Position numbers and translations under genes: made by a program
From: Chlorokybus atmophyticus
Taxonomy: Eukaryota; Streptophyta; Chlorokybophyceae; Chlorokybales; Chlorokybaceae
DNA length: 32,464 bases
Direction of reading: 5' to 3'
Assembly: GCA_009103225.1 (NCBI GenBank)
Contig: RHPI01001737.1
Span: 638,667-671,130, forward strand
In this document: piece by piece, positions 10,690-23,600 of the stretch
Position numbering within the stretch: the stretch's first letter is position 1
How the letters are laid out: each line of letters begins with the position of its first letter
The notes under the pieces: model-generated
The model's database searches: none
Told to the model about the DNA's origin: nothing
What the model saw: the letters and a program-made list of their open reading frames with translations, nothing else

Positions 10690-11390
10690 ATCTGTTTTAT
10701 GTGTGAACTCGCCACTTGCGTGGCTGCAGAGGTCGCTGTTACGGTTGCTGATTATTCAGGCCAAATGCCCTGAATACAAGCAATGGATATTCACACGTTT
10801 TGGGCATGAATAATAATTGTAATTGTCCATCTCGCACACAACCTCCTACATGTGAGTAGTTATTCACTCGCAACAGAACTGCATATTCAGTCTTCTTAGG
10901 TATACATGGTCCTAGACTTGTACCATGGCACCAAGTGATTATTCATACTTTGTGTGCGTGAATATTTACAGCGCCTGCTCTCACACTAGGTCCTCCTTAT
11001 TAGTAATTATTCACACGCATATTGGCTTAATGTTCACACATACTAAAGCTGTTTCAACAGCACATGTACCATACTAGCAAGTGATTATTCATATGATTTA
11101 TGATTGAATAATACAGCATATCTGCTCTCACACATAGTCCTATATATTAGTGGTTATTCACCCATAGTATGGTTGAACAATCACTGCTGCCTTTGGTCGA
11201 TTTTTCACGCGAATGATAATTAAATCATACAACACTTCTGCTCACACACATAGTCCTACATATAAGTGGTTATTCACTCACAGTTTGGTTGAATAATCAC
11301 TGCATCTTGCTATCGTCAACAGCTGTGACATAGCATAGCTGTGACATAGCACATAGCAATCAGTCCAGCCGGTGAATTTGGACAGCAATG
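10690..11390. repeat. Left subterminal repeat zone
   Basis: The sequence is AT-rich and non-coding, with at least six TTATTCA(C/T) words near 10859, 10939, 11007, 11084, 11154 and 11269. Two blocks about 118 bp apart (around 11121 and 11239) share CATAGTCCTA-ATATA-GTGGTTATTCAC and TGGTTGAA-AATCACTGC. In CACTA elements such subterminal repeats are the binding sites of the element's DNA-binding protein; that role is inferred here. Confidence 0.75.
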
Positions 11391-11453
11391 TCAGCTGAAT
11401 GGCAGCTGACTCGAACAACAAATTCACTGATGTCTACAATGTATCTCTGCTAC

Positions 11454-13960
11454 CTACTTCTTGCTGCCTCGACCACGCCCACCGCGCCCACCCCGCCCAC
11501 CCCGGCTGCCCTTCCCACGGCGCCTCCCGCGCTGTGTGGTTGTGCCTTCCTTTGCTGGCTCCCTCACCTTGATACTCTTCAGCAACCCAACAGGCCAAAG
11601 TAGCAACAAACCCGGCTCGCACTCTGCGCATACATCAACCACACATGAACTCAGCTGACTTGCACAATGTTGAAACTGTTCATGCAATCGCATGCACACA
11701 AACGCGTTCACCTTTCAAGTGGGTCACTTGCACTCCAACCCCATCACGCTTGAAGCTGATTGGCAGAGGCACAACCTCTTCTTCCCCTGGTCCGGGACGT
11801 CTGGTCCTAGTGATGGGAAGACTGCGGCTGAACTGGACCACCATGTTGCCCTCTCCAATCTTCTTGCCATGAAACTTGTTGACAGGATTGATGTCGCTTA
11901 CGTGCGCCTCCCCTACTGGTTCTTTGCGCCCGTTAATGAACAGTTGGACTTCACTGCCAACCTTCATCGTCGGTGCGGTGTCGTCCTTGTCGCTCAGCTC
12001 TTCCTGCGCATGCAAGTGACAAACACATCAAGAGGTACACACATACACAGATGTGATCTCTCATACAGCGCTTGCGAAGCGACCTGCCTTCTGCGAGTCG
12101 TTGTCGCTGTTGTTGGGGCTGTCCCCCTCGCTGTCCGGGGCGCTGTCCTTGGCGCCATCTTCACCGCTGTTCTCGCTTCTATCTGTCTCAGGCATTTCTG
12201 AATACGTTGGCTCATCCTGCGCGACAAGGTGACACGACGTGTTAACAAGCTTACAACCGTCACGCAACGAATGCGTGCCTGCCGCAGGTGACAGTTTGTG
12301 TGCAGCCAGAAGAACGCAAGAAGCCCATAAGATCAAGTACATGGTGCTTTCATACCTCCTTTTGCTTGCCGCTCTTCTTCTCCAACACCGTCTCCTGCTT
12401 GCCAGTCGAGTGGCCTGCCTCCTGAGACTTGTAGGGAGCCGGTATCGAGCGAACAGTTTTGTTTGTTTTCTTTTTGGGGGGGCTTGACACCTCATCCTCC
12501 TGCCAACAGCATGAAGTCAGATGGTGAGCCACAACTCAGTGCATTGCCGCTCTATCAAGTCCAATGCTGCGTACCTCACCAGACACTTTGCGCTTCCCTG
12601 AGCTGCTGTCACGCACATCAGCACCCTGCTTGGCACGTGCCTGAACACAACAGTCATGAACGATCATGAACACATGTTTAGCAAAGTACAAGCAGGAGCG
12701 GCATCTGACCTGTGAACCAGTAGCAGGAGAACTTGAGGGTTGTGGTGCAGTGCCTTCCTTGTTACCTATCGCATACACAAGGCACCGATCACAAAAGCCT
12801 GCATATACACACAGTACTCCAGCAGCTGCCTGCGCGCGCAAGACGCGGCTCACGCTGCGAGGTGCCATTTCTGTCGTCGCTGGCGTCGCTGGCGGGATGT
12901 GAACGCGTGGGCGCCGTGCAATTACAAGGGGTCATCATACACACCACACAACCTGCATACATAAGGCACCATCAAATACAAAGCATCGTTCTCAACACGA
13001 CATTGACAAAGCCAACTTTGTGCAAACTGTAGGTCACCCTCTGAGGTGGCATCCTCGTCGTCGCTGGCAGATTGCACTTCTTTTGACTTCTTGGGCTTCT
13101 TCTTGTTGGCTTTCTATCAAGCACATGGCAAAGGCACTCAAGACATGCACATCGCACGAACACCTTAGTCACTACATGACACACACCTTGTTGTTCTTGT
13201 CGCTAGGCCCTCCCCTGCGCCTTGGCACAAAGCCCCCCGCGAAAGCCTTCTCCATCATCTCCTTGTAACGATTCCGACTCTTTTCTTTCTGCTTCTCTTT
13301 GTGCTTGGGGTTGCTGTATCCCTTTTTGTTGCCCAGATACTGTTGAATCTTCAAACGCGCCTACCCACCAATGAAGAAGTTGTGAAGGCCAACACATGCA
13401 AAGCAAACTCCTCCCAGCTCAGACAATGCTGCCATATTGCATGACAGCTCATGTAACTGTGGGAATTTGCCAACCATTTGATAGGAGAGCTCTGGATTCA
13501 GCAGATGCCAGCATTTGGTTGCAAGAGCGAACTTGAATGGGTCCTGCTTCGTTTGAGTCTTCCCCGGCATCATGCGACAGTACTCGTAGCAAATCCGGCC
13601 TTTGTCGGCCAGCTTGGTGACCTTGCGACGATCACGGGCATGATGCTTCCCACGCCAATGTAGGACCTTCAGTGCCTGCATGGTTTACATTGGTGCACTA
13701 GTACAACATGGGACAAAACAGACTTCGGCAGCAAGGTCTGACATTGATTGCGGATGCTTGATGCATAAGCTCACTTTTAAGGAGACCATTGCTGTGGTCT
13801 CAAGATCACGCAGGTGAACAGTCGCCTCACTGGTTTCCCACTCATGCTGCAGCTGCTCATCAGAAGGACCACCAGCATTCTTCCCCCATATCTCTTCGTC
13901 CAAATTCTCCCATCCTTCGCTGCAGTTGCTGGACCGCCCACCCGACGTGGTGCCTGACAT
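11454..13960 (-). CDS. Transposon accessory protein, RGG tail (TnpA-like position)
   Basis: Ten exons on the minus strand join in phase into about 515 codons: 13960-13775, 13675-13409, 13348-13187, 13113-13038, 12765-12710, 12640-12575, 12499-12356, 12216-12088, 12003-11712 and 11623-11454. The N-terminal third has a helical Trp/Cys-containing region (YEYCRMMPGKTQTKQDP, then KCWHLLNPEL). The middle is a run of Lys-rich and Asp/Ser-rich segments (KANKKKPKKSK, SASDDEDATSE, PPKKKTNK) typical of disordered nuclear proteins. A more ordered block follows (VGSEVQLFINGRKEPVG), and the tail is a Gly-Arg repeat ending GRGSKK. No family is recognised. By position and orientation beside Tnp2 it may play the role of the TnpA DNA-binding partner, but this is inference. 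The donor at 13409 and the ATG at 13960 are the least certain parts; another small exon may exist near 12840-12900. The intron after 12088 appears to begin GC. Confidence 0.68.
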
Positions 13961-14824
13961 GATGATGCCCTCCTGTAGATAGATCAAGCTTGCTTTACAA
14001 GTCAGTTGCAACCGCAACCCTAATCAACCTCAAGTCTTGGTTGACTCAAGTGACTGCAGGTTGTAAGCCATGTGGACTTGCTTGTTGACTTGTCACAGCA
14101 AGCAAACCATGTACCTTGCAAAAGAAGTGTCTCTAAGCTGCTTGCACAAAGGCGTGCTTGTGAACTTGTCAAACAGGCACACTGCAAGCCAAACACCCAG
14201 TACCTTGTAGAGTAGAAGCTGCTTCAGCTTCTTGCCAGCTGAACACGACAAAGGTAAGCCTAACAGCAAGCTAGCAGGCAAATGGCAGTCCAGAATGCTA
14301 GCGGCACAACACCATGCTGTATTTGCTAATTGCAACGAAGTGACCCAGCATGCAACCACTAGAAAAGCAGTGCGACAAGACAGCTGACAACGCTCGCTCA
14401 CCTCGCCACAGCACCGCCGCCGCCAACACAACCAGCAAGTACGCCGGTGCTGTGGGACAATCAGTGCAATTCCCGGTGCGGAAATCCCTGCAATCAATGG
14501 AATGCAGTGATCGTTCGGAAAATCCACATCAGCAATTGTGCTGGTCGGACACCAGTCGCGTCTCCGCTTGCTCCGACCGCAATAGGCCGCACGAGCAATT
14601 GCCGTGGAAATTGCCTTTTGTCGAAACTTTGATTGCCAAAATGAACTCTATGTTTATTGGTCCATACAAACCAAGCGAAATTACATTCTCTATTTCCGAT
14701 GAAATCTTCCATGTCCGAGGACGGTGTCTGTGTGGCTTACCCCAAACTATAAGTAACCCTAACCCAAACATCCAATGCATGCTGGTAGTTGTATAGGATA
14801 TGTGAAGTGCTGTGTGCTGCAACA
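13961..14824. other. Divergent promoter region inside the transposon
   Basis: This 860-base stretch separates the minus-strand accessory gene from the plus-strand 170-codon gene, so it should hold both promoters. An open stretch on the minus strand (14527-14093) has no recognisable content and could be an untranslated first exon or nothing. Confidence 0.4.
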
Positions 14825-15734
14825 ATGGACCCCCCTGTACCCATGCGCACCATGAATGAGGCTCTAACGCAGGCGCTCCTCGCAGTCGGGCGGCGATTAG
14901 TGGGACTAGGTCAGGTCTTGACACAACCGTGGAACGGCTATGTGGACTCTGGCGATGCTCGCTATCATCAGGTATCTTTCTCGCTATTCATGGTGTGAGT
15001 TGCGTGCGCTATGTCACTCTGCATGCTGCTGACTATGCATGCCACTATGCATGTGCCATACTGTTGCGCATTGTTTGTACATGCGTATGCCTTGTGTGCG
15101 ATTTGGGTTGAGTTTGCCTGTGTAGTGTGCATATGTTTGTCCTGCTATGATAGGAACGCCTATATATATGCACAGCTCTGATTGCTACCATGCAACACCC
15201 TTGCGCGTTACATGCCGTGCATGTCATGCCATGCTACTGCCTGAATGCGTGTCCAGTTCATGTCCATAACAATAGAGGCGCTGTCTATGCATTTGCATCA
15301 ACTTCTGGCGCACGTTTATGAATGAATGCGATGCAACATGCGAGTTAACCTGTAAACTTGTTTGTCAGGTCCAATTATGCAATTGGGAGCTTTCAACTCG
15401 TGGAATTGTTCATCAGGCACCCATTGCGATTGCAGCTACTGTACAAACCGGTGTGTATGTGGCAGTCTCCGTGCATGAGAACACTCCCTCGCCTCCTGAT
15501 GCGCCTCTTCCTGCTCGCACTATCATTGACTCGGGCACCTATGGCGCTGCTGGCCTGCGCGTTGTGATCGAGTGCGACAACAATATTGCTGCACGCTGGA
15601 GTGTGTTTACTGGCTCCGAGGTCCCTGCACCTGGTGCAACGCCCGGTACCAATCTCACACCAACTTGTAATGGAATTTTCCCCACTCGCGACCCTCCTAG
15701 TGAACCTAGTGACTCTAGTGACTCATCGCAATGA
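14825..15734 (+). CDS. Small transposon-borne protein, unknown, 170 aa
   Basis: Two exons, 14825-14971 and 15369-15734, join in phase (CATCAG|GTATCT donor, TTTGTCAG acceptor). The product starts MDPPVPMRTMNEALTQALLA. After the intron it reads as alternating hydrophobic strands (IVHQAPIAIAATVQTGVYVA, then GLRVVIECDNN) and ends in a Pro/Ser/Asp-rich tail. The pattern suggests a small beta-rich domain, though no family is recognised. Clean splicing and lack of internal stops argue that it is real. It lies between the accessory gene and the transposase, inside the element's ends. Confidence 0.55.
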
Positions 15735-17679
15735 CCATTGCTCTACACACTTTGTTTGCCCTTTACACTATGGTTACCGCTGAGCTGCTCTGCTGGTAAT
15801 TCTCCAAGTGTGGCTGTTGCATGTGCAATTACTGATAACAGTGGGGTGTGTGCCTTTGTGCAAGTTGGAGATCTAGCAGCAGATCAGCTCAGGCACAACC
15901 GCCACAATTGTGTTCACAACAACTAGTGACTAGCAGATTAGTTACATTACAACTATACTACACAACAACTACCAAACTACCACCAAACTATACAACTACA
16001 CAACAACAACAACTACACAACAACTATACAACTACCAAAACTACCACCAAACTATAGGCCTTGTGCAAGGATGACGCAAAGATCTGACCTTGTACTTTGT
16101 ATTACCTCATGGCCGTAGCACAGCCTGCAAGGCAAAGCGGGTTGCGCTCAAAACTGTTGGACACAAATCAGGCATGCAAGCGCCTAACACTGGCAGTAGA
16201 ATTGCCCAAACATGCTGTTGGAAAAACCCCTCACAACTGCACTCACATATGCACAAATACAAGGTATGTTTGCGCCGCAGAAGAAGTGAACACGGACTTT
16301 TGCGACACACGCGCGCGTACACACATTAGTTACATAACAACTATACTACACAACAACTACCAAACTACCACTAAACTATACAACTACACAACAACAACAA
16401 CTACACAACAACTATACAACTACCAAACTACCACAAAATCATAGGCCTTGTGCAAGGATGACGCAAAAATCTGACCTTGTACTTTGTATTACCTCATGGC
16501 CGTAGCACAGCCTGCAAGGCAAAGCGGGTTGCGCTCAAAACTGCTGGACACAAATCAGCCATGCAAGCGCCTAACACTGGCAGTAGAATTGCCCAAACAT
16601 GCTGTTGGAAAAACCCCTCACAACTGCACTCACATATGCACAAATACAAGGTATGTTTGCGCAGCAGAAGAAGTGAACACGGACTTTTGCGACACACGCG
16701 CGCGTACACACACATGAGGGCTTACAATCAACTGCCCCAGCTGACTGGACACCATACACACACATGCACATTCATGTGATACGCATGCAAGAATGCATTT
16801 ATCTGTCCCTGTCGTCGCTGGAGCTCTTGCCAACTTTTTGAGCACCGTGACTGGCGGTGTCCTGCAAACATGCTGCAGGCAATGCTCAACCTGTTGATAG
16901 CAGCTGTAAGAATGCCAAGACACCCAAAGCACAGAGCCAATACTCTGATCTGAGTCTCATCCACAAACACACCATGCCTGGCATGCGAGCTCTGGTTTAC
17001 CTGCTGTCTTGGAAGCAGCCGGCTGGATCATCATACCCTCTGTTGAATGCATGCAAGCATCTGAGTCAAGACCAAATACCTACCTCATGTTCGACGAGAT
17101 CAACTACACTGGACCTAAAGCGACCGGCCATCGCTGAATGGTAGCTGTTTACCTGTAGATCACACACCGTAGTTAACCAACAGTAGAGTCAGAAATGGAG
17201 CAGGGAAATGACTCTTGAGAGACACAATGCTAGCGCAAGCACACACAGAAAGAACACCTTTTTGCCGCAGCCTAGGCAAGGCCACTGAGGGGTTATGCCC
17301 AAGGCTGCCCCAGCGGCTTGCAGCAAACAGCTTTTGTGCCAACTAACCAAGTATGCTTTGCAGAAGCTACACACTTTGACGCCGCGCATGCTGGCGCCAC
17401 GCTACCTGGCACACAAACCCTAGAAGCTAATGCACTGGACGGAAGAAGAAAAGGAGCATGTACGCAAATTGTGGAGCATATCCGAATTGACTTTCTGGTT
17501 TGTTTTGAATCGGGATTGGATGTGTCCTAAGCCCTTAATTTACGGTAGGCAGTCATGACGGTGGCGACGGCGGCGGTGTCAGCGGCGGCAGCGTGCCTGC
17601 AGGTCTTTGCTTTGGCTGTATGGAAGTTGATTGGAAGTTGCTTGCAGTATGTTGGCTGACTGCTTTTGATGTTTGTAGC
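15735..17679. other. Non-coding stretch upstream of the transposase
   Basis: The main content is a 388-bp tandem duplication (15938-16711). The stretch from 16712 to 17679 has short open stretches on the plus strand but no recognised domain; it may hold an untranslated leader and promoter of the transposase gene. Extra upstream exons cannot be excluded. Confidence 0.45.
15938..16711 (+). repeat. 388-bp tandem duplication
   Basis: Copy 1 begins TTAGTTACATTACAAC at 15938 and copy 2 begins TTAGTTACATAACAAC at 16326. The copies differ at only a handful of bases (for example CAGGCATGC against CAGCCATGC). Each starts with an ACAACTA/ACCACCAAACTA low-complexity tract and ends in ACACGCGCGCGTACACACA. 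The high identity implies a recent duplication. Confidence 0.92.
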
Positions 17680-20600
17680 ATGAGCTACATTCGCAGGTGT
17701 TTTTGCCGCGACTGCAAAGGGAGCAAAGTGTTCACACACAACCACATTAGAAGGGCTGAATATCATGAAAACTTTGGCAAAAACATGTGGTGTGGCACTC
17801 CAGAAGCTGTTGCTCCTGAATACCGTGATCGACTACAACCCCATGAACTTGAAGAAGCTGATGCTGCTGTTGCTGCTGCATCCTTACACATGTCGTCAGG
17901 TACGAGAGCAACTTCTCTACAGCTGTGAATCTATACAACAGGCTGTCTGATCATTGATCTGGCTTGCCCCAGGTGAAGCTCTCCATGACACCGAACAATT
18001 GCTAGTTGGGAACGACGCTACTGAACATGTTGACACAGGCACGCCGTTGCAACCGAGTGTTGAATCTCCTTTCAATGTTGCAGCCAACTTGCAACCAGCA
18101 GGTACGACCTGACTTGCGTGGCATGTTGACATTGCGGATGCTGTGCCTCTCATTGTTCATGTGCCACTAGACTCATTGCCGCTGGCAGATTGTGATCCGT
18201 GTGCTCATGAAGGACAATGTGCTTATGGAGAACAACGCGGATCTCACCCAGCATTTTGTGGAATTGAGAATGCTACATTGCCAGAGCATCAAGGTGCCAG
18301 AACCAAATCCACAAATGGACAAGTAGAGCCTGAGACGCCAGTGCACTGCACCTCCACTGCTGAGCAAGTCGATGCGGAGCAAGGTGATGCGGAGCAAGGT
18401 GATGTTGCCGGCGAAGACCAAGACTATGAAACCGATGTGGAATCGCAGCCGGACGAGGCTAAATGCATTGATGATGCCATGCTATTTGACAAGGTGAATG
18501 CTGCGTTGCTGGATAATGCAAGCAACCCTGTTGTTTTCGGCTCTCGTACAACCCCTCTAGGCATTTCCATGCTGCTATTGGTTCTGGCGCAGCTACATCG
18601 AATACCCTTCAATTTCATGAATAAACTGCTCAGGTTGGTGGGTAAATTACACTGCTGACTGCTCAGCCTGTTCAGAACTGATGTGTTTCTGTGTGCCAGG
18701 TTGTTGCGTGGCATCCTCTTGCCTAAGGAGAATAAGATGCCAGGCAGCATGCACGAGCTATTGAAATGCCTTGAAGGCCTCAACATGGGCTTCCACACAT
18801 ATGATGCCTGTCGCTGTGATCACATGTTGTATTGTGGCCGACATGCCAACAGGATACTTTGCAAAGGTGAGCAATTGTTGCAAATGTTCACTACAATGGG
18901 ATTTGATTAGCATGTCCCATCAGCATACGACTTGCTTATGCAGTCTGCAAGGCCCCTCGCTACCGCAACATAGGAGGTAGACAAGTTGCATGGAAGATTG
19001 GGCGTTACTTTGACGTGCCTGCTGCGCTGAGGGCTCTGTACCTAAAACCTAGTGTTGCTGCGGAGATGATGGCGCACACAAATCGAAGTCAGGATGGGAT
19101 TATGCGATCTATACACGGTAACATTGCCAAGTTCAGTGGTAAATGAGGCACGACTGTGTGCATGATTGTGTTGGTGAGCGGCTGGGGCAGTCCAATGCAA
19201 GCCCTCAGTGTCCGTGCCTTGTGCTTTTGTGTGCGTGGCGCTGAGGCGGCATGTAAGACCTCGGTGTCCTTGCCTGTGTTTGTTTGTGTGTCGGCGTGGC
19301 GCTGAGGCGGCATGTAAGACCTCGGTGTCCTTGCCTGTGTTTGTTTGTGTGTCGGCGAGGTGCTGGGGCGGTATGTAAGACCTCAGTATCCAGCCTTGCG
19401 ATTGTATGCATGTTTGAATGTGTTGTGGGGCTGGGGCAGTTGGTCGTAAGCCCTTGGTGTACTTGCTGCTGTCAGACTCGCCAATGTTCAAGGACACTGA
19501 ACAACGCTACAGCCGGTTTGCCAAAGAACCACGCAATGTGCGCCTAGCGATGTTCATCGACGGGATGAGCCCGTTCAAAGATCCGCACAAAGGTATAAAA
19601 GAGCATTTTTCTTCCTGTATGCTCGTTGCAGTGTAACTGTACGAATGGCAGCAAAGGGTTTGTTGAGTTGCAGGGAACTATGAGTTTTGGGTTGTCACAA
19701 TCTCAGTGTTGAACCTGCCCATTGCCAAGATGCACAAGACAGACACTACATTCCTAGCTGCTGTTATCCCTGGACCCAAACAACCAGAGAATCTACAAGC
19801 TTATCTCAAGCCAATTATTGACCAGTTGGGAGATGTCTGGGAAGGTATGGTTTCAACGCAGCTAGGATAAGCAGCTTCCATTACTGCAGTCATGCCTGAC
19901 AAATGCGCATGACTGAGGCATGTAATCTGCTGGCATTTGTTGTAGGTATAGACATATATGACAGCCACCGCGACGCAGTTTTTCGTTGCAGATCTATTTT
20001 GGAGATTGTAATCCATGATTACCCAGGTACTCAAGCAGCAGCAGTGTTTGCACTTACTGTTATCAGTGTCTGACTGTATCTGTATATTGGACTGTCCTTA
20101 CAACCATGGTTGTGGCTACTGAAGTACATCATGTTGGTTGCGCAGCTCTGGCAAAAGCTGCCTTGCAGATGGCGCATGGAGCCATCTTTGGCTGTTCAAA
20201 GTGCGAGTGCAGTGGAGAACATGTGGAACTTCTCAAAAAGGTGATCTATCAAGGCCACCGCCGGTACCTACCGGATGACCATCCTTACAGAGTTGATGAG
20301 CGTTGGCCGCAACCAGAACACAGACCTCCACCACCCATGCGGACTGTCGAGAGCGTGTACAGGTGAGCAATCTCAGTTGATTGCGCATTCGGTTTCAGAA
20401 CATAGGTATGTCAGCAATGGATGCCATGTGATCAGGTATGCTATGACATCTCGCAACAGCAAGCGTCCACTGCACTCCAAGAGACATCCTTCAAAGACCT
20501 CCGGCATCCTTGGACTGAGCTGTTTTCACGACCTTCCATATTGGCTACCGTTACAAAAATCTGTCAAAGGTCATGTGGTTGGCCCTATGCACATTTTTGC

Positions 20601-23600
20601 CAACCTGGCAACCAACTTTGCAAATCTCCTAGCTGGCTTGCGCGACAGCATCGAATCACGAGAAGATCTGCAGCAGCAAGGCCGCATGCCTGAACTCTGG
20701 CTAGAGGTACGTATGTAGTCGGCCTCGTTGACATGTGCCATAGTTGGATTTAACCAAGGACTTGAACCTATGTGCTGCAGACAGAGATGAAGATGAAGGA
20801 TGGAAAGGAAGTCGCAGTCAAGGTAAAACCCCAGGCTCCATGGACAATCACAGATGTAGGACTGGTTGAGCAATTGCTCTCCGGCGTGAGGGTTTCAAGC
20901 ACTTTCGGCTCGAAACTGCAGTCTTTCACAAAGCATTTAGGTGAGATAGCCGTTATATGTTTTGTGTTTACGCTAAAGCAATGATTCTCCATGNNNNNNN
21001 AGCACGCTACAAGGACATCGGTCAGTTCAGAGCAGAGGAAATGGAGAAGAAACTCCGCACCATGGACTGTGGCGTGTTTACCGTTGGGCGTGACTCAGAT
21101 GACCCAACCAAGAAGATCCATTGGTATGGCAGGGTGCAATCTTTTGATGTTGTGGTGATAGCTGGTCGGGAGCACCAGCTGCTCAGAGCTAGGTGGTACA
21201 TGAGCAACCAAGTCCAGCACAGTGGAGGATTTGCAATCCTAAGAAAAGACAAGCCCCGCTTTGCAGAACAAACCTACCTTGATTGCAACCTGGTAAGTGG
21301 CTGTGTTGCAATCGTTTTGGCGTGTGCTTGGTGTGATGATAGTAAATTGAAATAGTAGTATGAAAATGGCTGATGAATATCCCTTCTTGCTGGCAGGTCA
21401 AGGGCCAGTGGTTTGAGGGAATTGATCCCCATGACAACAAAGTAATAGTAGCGTGTGTTAAAGACAGGCGCAGTCTCATGCGTCGAGGCATGCACCGGGA
21501 CACTCTGGTAAGAGGAGAGTTAACAACGTTGTCCATTAGAATCTGGATGTCCTCATATATCCTGGGTTTTGGCATCGCATACAACCATCTTGTGTACTTG
21601 GTGCAGGGTGCTCAAAGCGAAACCAATAGCGCCTCGAGCGCGGTGTCATGGACCACACGCCGCGACTGGCATTTTGAGTACAAGAGGTACTGTTTGCGAT
21701 TGTGATGCCTCGTATCCCTACTGTGAGACTGTAAACCTGGCCACTGAACCTTTGTTCACAGGATGAGACCGAGACTGGTGCTGGATGCGTTGGAACATCG
21801 GGAACATGAAGACTACTGCTTTGTCTGCAAGGATGGGGGCACCATATCTGGCTGCGATGTGGAAGGTTGCTGGAAAAGCTACCACGCGCACTGTGTCTCT
21901 ATGCCACCTGTGGAGGATGAATATTGGGAGTGCCCAAGGCATGAGTAAGTGGACTTCATTGCAGCAAATGCTTGGCATCTTGTTGTGAGGAACTTCACTC
22001 CTAGAACCATCATCACTTGTACTGAACCAAAACACAGGTGCCATGTGAAGAACTGCAACGAAGCAGCTTTTCAAGTCTGCGCGACGTGTGCAAACAGCCT
22101 CTGTCGACGGCACGCTGTGGGTAGCATGGTTGAGGTTACGTGTTCGCGATGCGCTGCGTACGAAGAAGGTGGTGCTCCAGCGCAGCTCCCAAGGGAGAGC
22201 CTTGCTCGTCGTTCTCTGCCGGGCAGTTGCGGTAGGGTTTCACAACCTGTGCAGAGTGGGGTTCAACACGTTGAAGAGAGTGGGGATGAGGCTAACAATG
22301 GTAAGCTGCTGTGTGCTTGAGCTTGTTGATTTGCGTTGTGGTTCTTGCCCAATTGAACCATTTATGGCTGCAGAGGCAGTCACGATGGAAGTTGACGATG
22401 AAGACGAAGAGGGCTGTAATCAGCAACCCACGACGGCTGCGGCAGTTGTGGACCTCGTGGGCAGCGATGATGATATCATGGTGCTGGACGATCCAGTCAG
22501 CAACCCGCAGCCGTCAACACCGCAGCCACTGTTCATTTACCCTAGTGCAAGTGCACGTGATGCGGTGCCAGTGCTTGAAACGGACAGGAGGTTGCTGGAT
22601 GGCAGACAAGAGCTCAATGACACCATCCTCCACTTCTTTTGCAGGTATGTGATTTGTTGCGTCTGTGTTATTCGTGTATCTCATATGTACGTGGGATGCA
22701 CATGCAGATACAAGGAAGAGGAAATCTTAGGCAGAGCAGATGGCATTCAGGTGAAGCTGTTCCACCCGCATTTCTACACCAAGATCGTGCGCTGCCATAG
22801 ACAAAATGACTGGCACACGAGCAATCACAGGATAGACAGGTGGGAGAGTGATCCGTTTGCCAAGGACTTGCTGGGAGTGATTGTCAACCCAGACACGCGG
22901 TGAGAATAAGCGCCAAGAATATCTTGCTGAATTGCTGCTGTATTTGCAAACTGGAATTATTTTGATTGTCCACAGGACTCACTGGAGTCTGCTGCTTGTG
23001 TGCAATCCTGGAGGCCAACTTGGAAGTGACACGCCGCCTTTACTCGTCCATCTCGACTCCCTTGGCCTGCATCGCAACGTTGATGGACCTATGCGCGCTT
23101 ACCTTGACTACATGTGGGGCAGAAAGCATGGAAGTGACTCACAACGACGCTTCTCTCCCGAAAACGTACAGCTTCTTGTACCACAGGTAGCACACGTTGC
23201 ATTGCACTAGTGATGAGTTTGCATGCATTCTGTCACAAGCACTGATTGGATGCATGCACATGCATTTGGTTTGCAAGCATTGACACATGTTTGTGCAGGT
23301 CCCTCAGCAGAAGGATGGAGTTGCGTGCGGGTTGTTTGTCATGCTTTATCTTGACAAGTTTATAGATGGGGTACAAGCTGGTCCAATTGACCCAAACGCA
23401 CGGATATTTCAACAGGTACAGTTCATGCATGTGCACTGCAATGTTTACAAGTGGAAGGTGCTTCAATGGCACTGTCGTGTAGGCCGACACGTGCTTAGTA
23501 ACCACATGTTATTGCTGTGTGGTTGTGTGCAGATGCAAAGGAGTTGGTTTCATCCTCAAGTGGCAGACAGGTTGAGAAGACGATTGCGAACACTCATGGA

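Noticed and set aside
12840-12900. Extra exon of the RGG-tail gene
   Set aside because: The minus-strand stretch resembles the neighbouring SASDD segment, but the exons on either side already join in phase without it.
16090-16720. Protein encoded by the duplicated 388-bp units
   Set aside because: Both copies have open stretches of about 75 codons, but in several frames at once and without recognisable content; they look like chance frames in a repeat.
17680-20940. Assignment of the transposase to the Kyakuja-Dileera-Zisupton (KDZ) group
   Set aside because: The Cys cluster, the Ulp1 domain and presence in an alga fit KDZ. However, the NLP/IPGPK/DYPAL/GHRRYLP motif series, the CAC terminus and the 3-bp duplication are Tnp2/CACTA features; KDZ elements make longer duplications.
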